From Thermohalobaculum sp965263335 (GTDB lineage Bacteria > Pseudomonadota > Alphaproteobacteria > Rhodobacterales > Rhodobacteraceae), in NCBI GenBank assembly GCA_965263335.1, contig CBDHHE010000001.1, forward strand, positions 5,084,001 through 5,148,000: 64,000 bases of DNA, read 5' to 3'. A program made the translations under genes and the position numbers. This document shows, one piece after another, positions 39,249 through 48,253 of this stretch. The notes below the pieces were generated by a model. It saw nothing but the letters and a program-made list of their open reading frames with translations, searched no databases and was not told where the DNA came from. How positions within the stretch are numbered: position 1 is the first letter of the stretch; the number at the start of each line of letters is the position of its first letter.

Positions 39249-40118
39249 CTAATCGCCCGTCTTCAGGATCTCACGGTAAATCGCGGAGAAGTCGAGATCT
39301 CCGCCTCCTGCGTTCGAGAATGCTGTGAACCGGCGAGCGGCTTCGGCCCCGAACGGTGTCTCCTGCCCGCATGCTGTTGCCGCTGCCTGCGCCAGCCGGA
39401 GATCCTTGGCCATCAGCCGGGCCGCGAAGCCGGGCGCATATCCGTTCGATGCGGGCGCATTCGCGGCGGGACCCGGAACCGGACACCGGTTTTCCAGTAT
39501 CCAGCTCTGGGCGGCGGCGCCCTGACACAGTGAAAAGAACTGCTCGGCCCGCAGCTCCAACCCTTCGGCAAGGGCGAACGCCTCGCACACACCCAACGCA
39601 GTGATGCCGCAGATCATGTTGTGGCAGGCCTTCGCCGCCTGTCCTGTTCCGCAGGCGCCGAAGTGGGTGATCTTTGATCCCATCGCATCGAGCAGAGGTC
39701 GGGCGCGGGCGAACGTGTCTTCACTGCCGCCGACCATGAAACTCAGCGCACCGGCCTCGGCTCCTTCCGGCCCGCCGGACACGGGCGCGTCCAGCATGCT
39801 GAGGCCGATTCCTGCGGCCTCGTCGGCGAGGGTGCGGGTCGTCTCGATGTCAATCGTCGAGCAATCGATCAGCAGAGTGCCCGGTGACACCAAGCGAAAC
39901 ACACTCTCTCGATACACCTGCGCCACATGGGTTCCTTCGGGCAGCATGGAGATCACCGCTTTCGCCGATCCCAGAGCATCGTCGATGGTGTGGGCAGCGC
40001 CTTCGAACCGGAGGCGCGCGGTCTCGGACACATCCCAGCCCGCAACATCAAACTTTGCGGCGAGACGATGTGCCATTGGCAGCCCCATGGTGCCGAGACC
40101 GATGAAACCGATTCTCAC
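39249..40118 (-). CDS. NAD(P)-dependent dehydrogenase, 3-hydroxyisobutyrate dehydrogenase family
   Basis: A 289-residue beta-hydroxyacid dehydrogenase. GFIGLGTMGLPMA at residues 4-16 is the cofactor loop, DAPVSGGPEGAEAG at about 110-123 is the substrate block, and K163 in GQAAKACHNM is the catalytic lysine. Members oxidise 3-hydroxyisobutyrate, tartronate semialdehyde, 2-hydroxy-3-oxopropionate and similar acids. It is convergent with the DMGDH-like gene (16 bp between stops) and divergent from the phosphatase gene, so it is transcribed separately. A pathway link is inferred from position. Confidence 0.88.
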   Translation of the reverse strand: MRIGFIGLGTMGLPMAHRLAAKFDVAGWDVSETARLRFEGAAHTIDDALGSAKAVISMLPEGTHVAQVYRESVFRLVSPGTLLIDCSTIDIETTRTLADEAAGIGLSMLDAPVSGGPEGAEAGALSFMVGGSEDTFARARPLLDAMGSKITHFGACGTGQAAKACHNMICGITALGVCEAFALAEGLELRAEQFFSLCQGAAAQSWILENRCPVPGPAANAPASNGYAPGFAARLMAKDLRLAQAAATACGQETPFGAEAARRFTAFSNAGGGDLDFSAIYREILKTGD

Positions 40119-40291
40119 GATGTCCCCCCATCAGAAACAGCCGCCGCGGTGCAGGCATGCGCGAACATCGACTGTAGCGGGGTTTCCGATTGGTGCGCAA
40201 TTCAGGATGCGCTCTGGCATCTGCCTGCACAATCGGCTGGACAGGCGCGCGCATTCGGCGTTTCTGCAGACGGGCCCCGACGGAGAACCAG

Positions 40292-41080
40292 ATGTCAGCC
40301 GATATCCAACCGACCTACATTGCACTCGCCGAACGGCTGGCGCGGCTGGCTGGCGAGGTTCTTGCCGGTCAGCGTGCATCAGGCTTCGAAGCAAAGGACG
40401 ATGGCAGTCCTGTCACCAACTTCGACCGTGCCGTGGAGGCGGCACTGCGGGCAGAGATCAAGCGGGCTCAGCCCGAACACGGCATCATTGGGGAAGAGTA
40501 CGGCCCCGAGAATGCCGACCGCGAGTGGGTCTGGATTCTCGATCCGATCGATGGCACGCGCCAGTTCTCGGCAGGCTTGCCGAACTTTGGCACGCTGATC
40601 GCGCTGTGCCGGCATCAGCGTCCGGTTGTCGGTGTGATCGCACAACCTTGGATGGGGTTCCTGTGTGTCGGAGTGGCGGGCGTCGGGACCAGGCTGAACG
40701 GTCAAACCGTGCGCACGACGGATGCCGGCGATCCGGGAGCGGTGATCGCGTGTCTTTCGGATCCGGATTCCTTCGACGCAGCCACCCGCCCCGGCTACCG
40801 AGCCATCCAAGAGGCGAGCCTCTGGAACGTCTATGACGGAGGGTGTCTGGGTTATGCAGCCTTGGCTGAAGGACGGATCGGCATTGCGCTGAATGCACCC
40901 AATCTCGAGCCCTTTGACATCGCAGCTCTGATCCCGGTGATCGAAGGGGCCGGGGGGGCAATTTCGGATTGGCGTGGTGGCGGTCTCGATGCGACCTCGG
41001 CCGGGGCTATCGTGGCAACGGCCAACCCGGCGCTGCATGAGGCGGTGCTCACGATCCTCGAAAGCGCGAGAGGGCCCTAG
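40292..41080 (+). CDS. Inositol monophosphatase family protein (HisN-like)
   Basis: A 262-residue Mg-dependent phosphatase of the IMPase superfamily. Metal-binding residues are in GEEYG (E68, E69) and LDPIDGT (D84, D87). The C-terminal motif is EPFDIAALIP rather than WDxAAG, as in histidinol-phosphatase HisN-like members. ATG 40292 follows ACGGAGAACCAG. With hisB and hisH 36 kb away a HisN role is possible, but IMPase-family proteins have broad activities. A GC-rich hairpin lies just after the stop. Confidence 0.85.
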   Translation: MSADIQPTYIALAERLARLAGEVLAGQRASGFEAKDDGSPVTNFDRAVEAALRAEIKRAQPEHGIIGEEYGPENADREWVWILDPIDGTRQFSAGLPNFGTLIALCRHQRPVVGVIAQPWMGFLCVGVAGVGTRLNGQTVRTTDAGDPGAVIACLSDPDSFDAATRPGYRAIQEASLWNVYDGGCLGYAALAEGRIGIALNAPNLEPFDIAALIPVIEGAGGAISDWRGGGLDATSAGAIVATANPALHEAVLTILESARGP

Positions 41081-41081
41081 T

Positions 41082-41106
41082 CCCCTGCTCTGCGTCTGTG
41101 CAGGGG
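41082..41106 (+). terminator. Hairpin after the IMPase-family gene, no U-tract
   Basis: CCCCTGC and GCAGGGG form a 7-bp perfect stem with an 11-base loop, two bp past the stop codon. No run of T follows, so it is not a standard intrinsic terminator. It may still shield the transcript end. Confidence 0.25.
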
Positions 41107-41291
41107 CCCGGCTCCCGCGGCGGTCCTGGTCAGCACATGTCCGACAAGTTGCAGGAGGGTGACGGGATTGTCCGATTTGGCTGCCAACAACCGTCACAAA
41201 TTCTTCGCTTAACCGTCGCGTTGAGATTGGAGCTACGCTGTAGGCGCCTTGATGGGCGATCAGCCCACGCATACACACGGGGAGAGTACAA

Positions 41292-42083
41292 ATGCGCACC
41301 ATTCTGGCAATCGCTGCTGCTGCGATGCTGTCTGCCACAGCCGTCTCTGCGGAGACCCTGAAGGTCGGCACCGAGTGCACCTACCATCCGTTCAACTACC
41401 GTACCGATGACGGCAAGCTGACCGGCTATGACGTCGACGTCGCGAACGAAGTGGGCACGCGCATCGGCGCAGAAATCGAATTCGTCTGCCAGGAATGGAA
41501 AGGCATGATCCCGGCGCTGCTGGCTGGGAAGTTCGACCTGATTGTCGCATCGATGTCGATCACCGAGAAGCGCCTCGAGCAGATCGACTTCTCGGCTCCC
41601 TACCGCGTCTCCATCGGTCAGTTTGTCGGAAAGCCCGATCTCGCGCTTTTCAAGGGTGACGCTGTCAATCCTGAGGGATTCGAGGGGATCAAGATCGGTC
41701 TCGAGCGCGCAACCACCTACGAAGAGTGGATCAAGGCGAAGGTGCCGGCGGCCGACGTCGCCTACTACGACAACAACGAAGCGATGTATCTTGATCTGGC
41801 GGCCGGTCGGGTGGATGCCATCATGACGAACCCGATGAAGGCCTATCTCGCGTTCCTGTCCAAGGAGGGCAACGACAAGTTCGCCGTCCTCGGCCCGCAG
41901 ATCGAGGAACAGGAGTACTTCGGCATCGGTGTCGGCATCGGCCTGCGCCAGGACCAGGCCGAGCTCAAGGGCCGTTTGAACGATGCGCTGAAGGGCATGA
42001 CCGAGGACGGCACGCTGGCCGAGTTTGGCCTGCGCTACTTCCCCTTCACGATCCATCCGCAGGAGTGGAAGGGCACCAACTGA
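41292..42083 (+). CDS. Amino acid ABC transporter substrate-binding protein
   Basis: A 263-residue periplasmic binding protein of the polar-amino-acid family (HisJ/ArgT/octopine type). The signal peptide spans residues 1-20, ending VSA before ETLKVGTECTYHPF. The family motif GYDVDVANEVG is at about 46, then ASMSITEKRLEQIDFSAPY near 90, which carries the arginine that binds the amino-acid carboxylate. ATG 41292 has GGGGAG upstream. Two permeases follow directly. There is no ATPase gene in this set; the one at 44736 on the other strand may serve. The ligand may be basic or a guanidino compound, by context only. Confidence 0.9.
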   Translation: MRTILAIAAAAMLSATAVSAETLKVGTECTYHPFNYRTDDGKLTGYDVDVANEVGTRIGAEIEFVCQEWKGMIPALLAGKFDLIVASMSITEKRLEQIDFSAPYRVSIGQFVGKPDLALFKGDAVNPEGFEGIKIGLERATTYEEWIKAKVPAADVAYYDNNEAMYLDLAAGRVDAIMTNPMKAYLAFLSKEGNDKFAVLGPQIEEQEYFGIGVGIGLRQDQAELKGRLNDALKGMTEDGTLAEFGLRYFPFTIHPQEWKGTN

Positions 42084-42128
42084 GCCCGCTTGCGGTGATG
42101 GCGCCCGGACACCCGGGCGCCTGTTCCC

Positions 42129-42815
42129 ATGTCTGACATCGTCGGCTGGCTCGACGAGTATGCCTGGGGCGCGTGGGTCATCCTGCGCGTGTTTTGCGTT
42201 GCTGCTGTACTGACCGTTGTCTTCGGCGTGATCGGTGCCGCCGCACGCCTAGCGGGCGGGTGGCCATCGAGGATCGCAGGGGCTTACGTCACGTTCTTTC
42301 GCGGAACGCCAGAGCTCCTGATCCTGCTGCTCTTCTATTTCGGCAGCGCGGTGACGCTGACCGCGATCGCCCGCTGGCTTGATCCAGGCGCGGGCTTCGT
42401 CGACATACCACCCTTCTGGGCGGGCTCGCTCGCGCTCGCGTTGATTGCGGGCGCTTACGCCACCGAAAGTTTCCGCGGCGCCTTCCTCGGCGTTGACCCC
42501 GGACAGCTCGATGCGGCCCGTGCGCTTGGGCTCAGACCATGGGCGGTTCTGATTTTCGTCCGTCTGCCTCAGGCATGGCGGATCGCGCTGCCAAGCTTCG
42601 GCAACCACCTGGTCAGTCTGATGAAGGACACGGCGCTGGTTTCGGTGATCGGGCTGAACGAGATCATGTTCACGGCCAAGATGGCGACTTCGGTCACGCA
42701 GGCACCGTTCACGATGTTCGCCGTCGTTGCCGTGATCTATCTGGCATTTACCACAGCATTGACCGCAGGAGTGGACTTTCTGGAGCGCCGCGCCAACCGG
42801 CATCTCGTGCGGTGA
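42129..42815 (+). CDS. Amino acid ABC transporter permease (HisQ-like)
   Basis: A 228-residue inner-membrane permease of the His/Glu/Gln/Arg/opine family, with about five hydrophobic segments. The ATPase-contacting EAA loop is LDAARALGLRPWAVLIFVRLPQ, in the usual place near residue 125. TFFRGTPELLILLLFY marks the family N-terminal half. Its stop overlaps the GTG start of the next permease (GTGA), so the two are co-translated and should form a heterodimer. Confidence 0.92.
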   Translation: MSDIVGWLDEYAWGAWVILRVFCVAAVLTVVFGVIGAAARLAGGWPSRIAGAYVTFFRGTPELLILLLFYFGSAVTLTAIARWLDPGAGFVDIPPFWAGSLALALIAGAYATESFRGAFLGVDPGQLDAARALGLRPWAVLIFVRLPQAWRIALPSFGNHLVSLMKDTALVSVIGLNEIMFTAKMATSVTQAPFTMFAVVAVIYLAFTTALTAGVDFLERRANRHLVR

Positions 42816-43495
42816 GCTTCGATGTCGCCCTCATCTTCGAGACGGTCCCTCTGCTGATCGAGGGCCTCTGGCTCACATTGCTCCTGCTGGCTGCGTCCCT
42901 GTTTGGCGGCGCTCTGCTGGCCGGCCCCGTGACCTGGTTGCTGTTGCAGCCGCGACAGGCTGTCAACGCGCCGGCGCGGGTCTATGTCTGGATGTTCCGA
43001 GGCACGCCCGCGCTGGTGCAGCTGTTCGTCATCTACTACGGCCTCGCGCAGTTTGAGTGGCTTCGAGAGACGGCTGCTTGGACGGTCTTGCGCGAGCCGT
43101 TCTGGTGCTGCGTGCTTGCGTTCTCGCTGAACTCGGGCGCCTACACCGCTGAGATTCTCCGCGGCGCGATCAACGGTGTCGATGCGGGTCAGCGAGAGGC
43201 TGCCCGCGCGCTGGGCCTGAGGCCGTCACAGGTGTTTCGTCGCGTGACATGGCCACAGGCGATCCGTCTCGCCTTGCCGCCTTACTCAAACGAGGTGGTC
43301 GGCATGCTCAAAACCACCGCTCTGGCCAGCACCGTTACCCTGGCTGAAGTCACCGGTATCGCCGAGACCATCGCGGCTCAGACATTCGCGCCCTACGAGG
43401 TCTTTCTCGCAGCCGCAGTGATTTACCTCGTACTGGCCTGGTTGTGCGAACGGCTGCTGCGTTGGCAAGAGCGGAGAGTGTCCTGGCCCGGATGA
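42812..43495 (+). CDS. Amino acid ABC transporter permease (HisM-like)
   Basis: A 227-residue permease with the same family fold. The start is GTG at 42812, overlapping the upstream stop by four bases. The domain has YVWMFRGTPALVQLFVIYYG near residue 50 and the EAA loop QREAARALGLRPSQVFRRVTWPQ near 128. With the preceding permease it makes the channel of the importer. About 170 bp with no gene separate it from the arginase-fold gene. Confidence 0.92.
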   Translation: MSFDVALIFETVPLLIEGLWLTLLLLAASLFGGALLAGPVTWLLLQPRQAVNAPARVYVWMFRGTPALVQLFVIYYGLAQFEWLRETAAWTVLREPFWCCVLAFSLNSGAYTAEILRGAINGVDAGQREAARALGLRPSQVFRRVTWPQAIRLALPPYSNEVVGMLKTTALASTVTLAEVTGIAETIAAQTFAPYEVFLAAAVIYLVLAWLCERLLRWQERRVSWPG

Positions 43496-43664
43496 GATTG
43501 TTCCCCGCGGTGACAGTGCGCCCACAGGCAATCGACTGCTTGCCCTGTCAGACGCCAAACGGAGAGCATGGCCTGCATCGACACCCAACTGTTTCGGATC
43601 CGCCCGAACCTTGTCATTCTCTGAGAAACGTGGGCGCGATGGCATCTGATGCAGAGGGGGAACC

Positions 43665-44600
43665 ATGATCGAGAAAGACAACGTGTACCGGGCGCCTCTC
43701 ACCTTCATGGGCCTGCCTTCAAGAACCGATGCCTCGGGGGCTGGCGCTGCGATTCTAGGGTGCCCGTTCGATTGCGGAACCCATCCGTTTCGCGTCGGGG
43801 CGCGACAGGGGCCGCAGGCCATTCGCGAACAATCCGGTCTTGTGCGCCGGTACCACCCGGAGCGGGGCGACACGGACGTGCTTGAAGCGCTGGGCGCGAT
43901 CGATGCGGGCGATGTGGCGCTTGTGCCATCGCGGGCCGAGGAAGCGTTCGACGCCATCGAGTATGCGGCCCACGCGCTGGTTGCGGCAGGTGCCGCTGTC
44001 GTCGGGTTTGGCGGAGACGGCAGTATCTCGCTGCCACTGCTCCGGGCCACGTCGCGCGAGTATCCGGATCTCGCGGTGCTTCATATCGACAGCCACACGG
44101 ACGCCTACGGCATCGACCCAGTCCACCGCTACGATGCCGCAACCCAGTTCACCCATGCCGCCCTCGAACAGCGGGTGAGCCCCGGCGCGTCCTGGCATCT
44201 TGGACTGCGCGGCACCACCATGATTGCCGGCGTTCACGAACACACCCGGGCACTTGGCTACAACACCATGACGATGGGCGAATTCCAGCAGCGCGGCCCG
44301 GCCGACGCGCTGGCCGAGGTGCGCGAGAGCCTGCAAGGCCGGCCGGTCTATCTCTCATGGGACATGGATGTGTTCGACCCGTCCTGTGCGCCTGGTGTCT
44401 GCACGCCCGTGTGGGGCGGCTTCTCGGCGCGGGAAGGGCTTGAGCTTCTGCATGCGCTCGAGGGGCTGGACATCGTCGGTGCGGATGTCAACACCGTCAG
44501 CCCGCCACAGGACGTGCAGGGCATGACCGCGTTCCTCGCCGCCGCAGTGACCTACGAAATCATGCTCCTCATCTGGCGCGCGCGTGGCGCCCCGCAATGA
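43665..44600 (+). CDS. Arginase/agmatinase-fold protein with altered metal and substrate residues
   Basis: A 311-residue member of the ureohydrolase superfamily. Retained motifs are LHIDSHTDAY (D142, H144, D146) and SWDMDVFDP (D233, D235). Two conserved positions are changed: the GGDHS histidine that binds one manganese is G119 (GGDGS), and the glutamate of DVxEVxP that contacts the guanidinium is T277 (DVNTVSP). It may use one metal or another metal and a non-classical amidine or guanidine-like substrate. ATG 43665 follows GAGGGGGAACC. It lies between two amino-acid ABC importers, so an imported nitrogen compound is the likely substrate. Confidence 0.85.
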   Translation: MIEKDNVYRAPLTFMGLPSRTDASGAGAAILGCPFDCGTHPFRVGARQGPQAIREQSGLVRRYHPERGDTDVLEALGAIDAGDVALVPSRAEEAFDAIEYAAHALVAAGAAVVGFGGDGSISLPLLRATSREYPDLAVLHIDSHTDAYGIDPVHRYDAATQFTHAALEQRVSPGASWHLGLRGTTMIAGVHEHTRALGYNTMTMGEFQQRGPADALAEVRESLQGRPVYLSWDMDVFDPSCAPGVCTPVWGGFSAREGLELLHALEGLDIVGADVNTVSPPQDVQGMTAFLAAAVTYEIMLLIWRARGAPQ

Positions 44601-44735
44601 GCCGGACGCGCTGGAGCACCCTCGTCTTCGTCGAAGCGGGCTCGACCCGACGCGAATGGTTTTGTGCGTTGCGCCTCTGTACGTGATCGGCTCGGCGTCG
44701 TGAGGTCCGCGCCTCAACGCCTATGCAGGGCCCGC

Positions 44736-45473
44736 TCAGTGCGACAGGATCTGGCTCAGGAACAGTTTCGTTCGCGGACTTTCAGGCGCTGTGAAAAACC
44801 GCTCTGGCGGCGCGCGCTCGATGATGCTGCCCTCGTCCATGAAGATCATCGTGTCCGCGACGGTACGCGCGAAGCCCATTTCGTGGGTGACGCAGATCAT
44901 GGTCATTCCCGAGCCCGCGAGGTCGATCATCACGTCGAGCACTTCCTTGATCATCTCGGGATCGAGAGCCGAAGTCGGCTCGTCGAACAGCATGATCTTC
45001 GGAGCCAGGCAGAGGGAGCGGGCGATGGCCACACGCTGCTGCTGGCCACCCGACAGCTGCGAGGGATACTTGTCCGCCTGTTCCGGAATGCGCACCTTTT
45101 CAAGGAAGGACGCGGCCAGTTCGTTGGCTTCGGCACGGGGCATCCCGCGAGACTTCATCGGACCCAGTGTGCAGTTCTGCAGAACCGTGAGATGCGGGAA
45201 GAGGTTGAACTGCTGAAACACCATGCCGATGTCGCGACCCTTGTCGGGGGCGTCATCCATCAGAACGCCATCCACGATGATTTCACCCGCCTCGTGATGC
45301 TCGAGCCGGTTGATGCAACGGATCAGCGTGGACTTCCCGGAGCCCGACGGGCCGCAAATGACGACCCGCTCGCCCCGGGTGATCTCCAGATCGATGCTGC
45401 GCAGGGCGTGGTAGTCGCCGAACCACTTCTCGACGCTGCGCATCTCGATGATCGTTTCATTGCTTTTCGTCAT
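44736..45473 (-). CDS. Amino acid ABC transporter ATP-binding protein (GlnQ/HisP-like)
   Basis: A 245-residue ABC ATPase of the polar-amino-acid class. Walker A is GPSGSGKST near residue 40, the signature LSGGQQQRVAIAR near 139, and Walker B MLFDEPTSALDPEM near 162. ATG 45473 is chosen because MTKSNETIIEMRSVEKWFGD fits the family. It is the last gene of the four-gene minus-strand importer. It is the only ATPase gene near either amino-acid ABC set, so it may energise both. Confidence 0.94.
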   Translation of the reverse strand: MTKSNETIIEMRSVEKWFGDYHALRSIDLEITRGERVVICGPSGSGKSTLIRCINRLEHHEAGEIIVDGVLMDDAPDKGRDIGMVFQQFNLFPHLTVLQNCTLGPMKSRGMPRAEANELAASFLEKVRIPEQADKYPSQLSGGQQQRVAIARSLCLAPKIMLFDEPTSALDPEMIKEVLDVMIDLAGSGMTMICVTHEMGFARTVADTMIFMDEGSIIERAPPERFFTAPESPRTKLFLSQILSH

Positions 45474-45486
45474 CGTCCGCCAACAT

Positions 45487-46377
45487 TCATCGCAGATGTC
45501 GCCCCATGCGCTTTTCGAGCCAGCCAAACGTGAGTGCACACGCATAGCACACGACGAAGTACATCAGCCCCACGAACAGCCAGACCTCGAAGAACCTCTG
45601 CTCGGATATGGCGATCTCCATCGCCAGAAACGACAGCTCCTGAATCGAGATGAGCGCGACGAGCGAGCTGTCCTTGATCAGCGTGATGAACTGTCCGGCG
45701 AGCGGAGGCACGACGCGCTGTATCGCCTGCGGAAGCACGACGTAGCGCAACACCGCGACGTGGCTCAATCCGACGCTGTGGCCGGCTTCATACTGACCCT
45801 TGGGGATGGACTGAATGCCCGCACGGACGATTTCGGCGATGTAGGCCGCCGACATCATGGCAAGACTGATCAGGCCGGAGAGGAAATTCTCGATCAGGTT
45901 GACCGGTCCGAACAGCACTTCGACGACGCCTTGGCCGGAAGGGCCGAGCGCCTCGACCCCATCGCGCACGCCAAGAACCGGGATGATCTGGCTGGAGATG
46001 AAGAAGTAGAACAGGAACAGAAACGGCACCGGCGGGATGTTGCGGATGAATTCGACGTAGGCCCAGCCGATCAGGCGCGGCAGGAGCCGTTTGCTGGTGC
46101 GGGCGATGCCGAGGAGGACGCCCAGTATCGAGGCAAGCACCAGCGCCCAGATTGAAATCCGGACGGTCGTGATCAATCCCTTGATCAGAAGATTGGGCAC
46201 GATCTGCCCGGTCTCCTCGTCCCAGCGGAACAGATAGCCCGGAATCACCGACCAGTCCCATGAGTAGACCAGCACCGACTCGACCCTGTAGCCGACATAG
46301 GCCAAGGCAGCCAGAACGGTGGCCAGGACCACGACGTCGAGCCAATGAAACCTGAGTTTGGCAGAGCCCGGTTTCAT
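45487..46377 (-). CDS. Amino acid ABC transporter permease
   Basis: A 296-residue permease of the polar-amino-acid family with an extended N-terminal part, as in the glutamate/aspartate AapM type. It has about six hydrophobic segments. FIRNIPPVPFLFLFYFF is the family half-domain block, and the EAA loop is GQYEAGHSVGLSHVAVLRYVVLPQ. ATG 46377 lies one base past the stop of the upstream permease; a GTG at 46398 is a less likely start. It lies 14 bp before the ATPase gene. Confidence 0.9.
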   Translation of the reverse strand: MKPGSAKLRFHWLDVVVLATVLAALAYVGYRVESVLVYSWDWSVIPGYLFRWDEETGQIVPNLLIKGLITTVRISIWALVLASILGVLLGIARTSKRLLPRLIGWAYVEFIRNIPPVPFLFLFYFFISSQIIPVLGVRDGVEALGPSGQGVVEVLFGPVNLIENFLSGLISLAMMSAAYIAEIVRAGIQSIPKGQYEAGHSVGLSHVAVLRYVVLPQAIQRVVPPLAGQFITLIKDSSLVALISIQELSFLAMEIAISEQRFFEVWLFVGLMYFVVCYACALTFGWLEKRMGRHLR

Positions 46378-46378
46378 C

Positions 46379-47200
46379 TCAGCCCCGCGCACTGACACGA
46401 CGCTCGAGCAGCCCGACCAGGGCCGAGAGGGACATGGTGATCACGAGATACATCGCACCCACCACGAACCAGATCTCGAAGCTCATGAAGGTGTCGCCGA
46501 TCAGATTGCGTGCCTCGGTCGTCAATTCGAACACAGCGACAAAACTGAGGATCGCCGAGTGCTTGATCAGGTTGACGAGGATGCCCGTGAGCGGCGGCAG
46601 CATGAGGGGAACCGCCTGCGGCAGGATGATGTACCGGTACGCGGCAGCGCGGCCGAGGCCTATGGTGCGCGCGGCCTCCCATTGCCCCCGCGGGACTGCA
46701 TTGATGCCGGCGCGGATGATCTCGGAGGCGAAGGAGCCCTCGAAGAATGCGAGGCACAGAATGCCCGTCCAGAGCGGATTGTTGATGCCGAGGATGGGCT
46801 GCAGCACGAAGTAGAAGATCGACACCTGTACCAGAAGGGGGGTGTTGCGGATCGTCTCGAGATAGACGCGCGCAAGGATCCGTCCCGAGAGTGAATCCGA
46901 CAGCCGCAGGATCGCGGTGACCAGACCGATCGCCAGGGTGAGGACCAATCCCCAGCCGGCGATGTAGAGCGTGACCTGCAGCCCCCAGACCAGCGGGCCC
47001 CAGATGATCTCGCCATCGATCTCGCGATAGAAGAATTGCGGGACACGGTACCACTGCCAGCGATAGTCCATCGCCGCCGCCCCGCGCCAGGCCAGCCAGA
47101 ACAGCAGGCCCGCGAGCACCAGGAACTGCAGGATCTCAACCGATGGCGCACGCCACCAGGGGCGCTGCTGCACCGCCCGAGATGGGGGGCGCCGGGTCAC
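46379..47200 (-). CDS. Amino acid ABC transporter permease
   Basis: A 273-residue permease of the same family. It has about five to six hydrophobic segments, with YLETIRNTPLLVQVSIFYFV in the middle and the EAA loop GQWEAARTIGLGRAAAYRYIILPQ. The start at 47200 lies 26 bp after the binding-protein gene. With the next gene it forms the channel of an importer with its own ATPase. The pair is longer than HisQM-type permeases. Confidence 0.9.
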   Translation of the reverse strand: MTRRPPSRAVQQRPWWRAPSVEILQFLVLAGLLFWLAWRGAAAMDYRWQWYRVPQFFYREIDGEIIWGPLVWGLQVTLYIAGWGLVLTLAIGLVTAILRLSDSLSGRILARVYLETIRNTPLLVQVSIFYFVLQPILGINNPLWTGILCLAFFEGSFASEIIRAGINAVPRGQWEAARTIGLGRAAAYRYIILPQAVPLMLPPLTGILVNLIKHSAILSFVAVFELTTEARNLIGDTFMSFEIWFVVGAMYLVITMSLSALVGLLERRVSARG

Positions 47201-47226
47201 GCTGCCGGAACCGACGCTTCAGCGCG

Positions 47227-48042
47227 TCAGTTCACCTGATCCTTCCAATCGCGGCCCTTGAACCACTTGTCGTGGGTCGCCTCCAGCCAGCCGTCCAGCG
47301 TGCGGTACTGGATCCAGTTGTCGAAGAAATTCAACGCGTCGGGATCGCCTTTGCGCACGGCAAAGGCGGATGCGGACGGATCGAACGGGCCGCGGCCAAA
47401 GGGATGGTAGAGCACATCGGGATTGTCGATCACATAGTGGGTCGGCTTCGGCTCAGACGTCAGGAACGCATGTGCATTGCCGTTCAGCACGTCCTGAAGG
47501 GCCTGTGCGTCATCGTCGAACTGGCGCACGCGGGCCTTCGGGAACAACCGTGCAGCGGTCTCGCCCGGTGCGGTGCCGCGCTTGATGGTCAGTGTCACCT
47601 TGGGATCATTCCAGTCTTCCATGGTCTTGAGGCCATCCTTCTCGGCCAGCGCGGTGTTCGCGGCCATGCCCACCGTAAGATAGGCATAGGGCTTGGAGAA
47701 GTTCACGGTGAGGTTCCGCGATGGCTTGTGCACCATTCCGGTGATGATCACGTCGAACTTCTTCGCAAGCAGTGCCGGGATGATGCCATCAAAGGCTGTC
47801 GGCACGAATTCGACCTCGACGCCCATATCCGTCGCGAGCTGGTTGGCCACATCGATCTCGAACCCGATGAGATTGCCCTCCTTGTCTCGCATCGCCCAGG
47901 GAACGAAGGTTGAGAGGCCGACAACGATCTTGCCGCGCTGGAGAATGTCATCGATGACGCTTTGCGCCTTCGCCGCGCCGCCCGAACCGGCAGCCATGGC
48001 AACGGCAAGAAGTCCCGCCGCCAGTGTGTTCCAGAATTTCAT
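47227..48042 (-). CDS. Amino acid ABC transporter substrate-binding protein
   Basis: A 271-residue periplasmic binding protein. A signal peptide covers about residues 1-27, ending AKAQ. Family blocks include GFEIDVANQLATDMGVEVEFV and ITGMVHKPSRNLTVNFSKPY, with the carboxylate-binding arginine in the latter. ATG 48042 has GAGGGT about eight bases upstream; the frame extends to 48261 without support. It heads the minus-strand importer operon and diverges from the RidA gene across about 210 bp. Confidence 0.91.
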   Translation of the reverse strand: MKFWNTLAAGLLAVAMAAGSGGAAKAQSVIDDILQRGKIVVGLSTFVPWAMRDKEGNLIGFEIDVANQLATDMGVEVEFVPTAFDGIIPALLAKKFDVIITGMVHKPSRNLTVNFSKPYAYLTVGMAANTALAEKDGLKTMEDWNDPKVTLTIKRGTAPGETAARLFPKARVRQFDDDAQALQDVLNGNAHAFLTSEPKPTHYVIDNPDVLYHPFGRGPFDPSASAFAVRKGDPDALNFFDNWIQYRTLDGWLEATHDKWFKGRDWKDQVN

Positions 48043-48253
48043 AGATCGTACCCTCATGATTGTCGCGCACGACACGCCCGTGACTGCAGCCTGGCGCGAA
48101 CTCCCCGCGGCCCGTTGGCCATGATCGACTATAGATGGCGCGGCCATTGCCGCAAGCCTGCGACGAATGCCGGCCAGAGGAAGGTCGATTTTTGTGGAGA
48201 AGGGCAGGGACGCTGTGCTTACCTTTGCAGCAACTGCCCAACACAGGATCATC

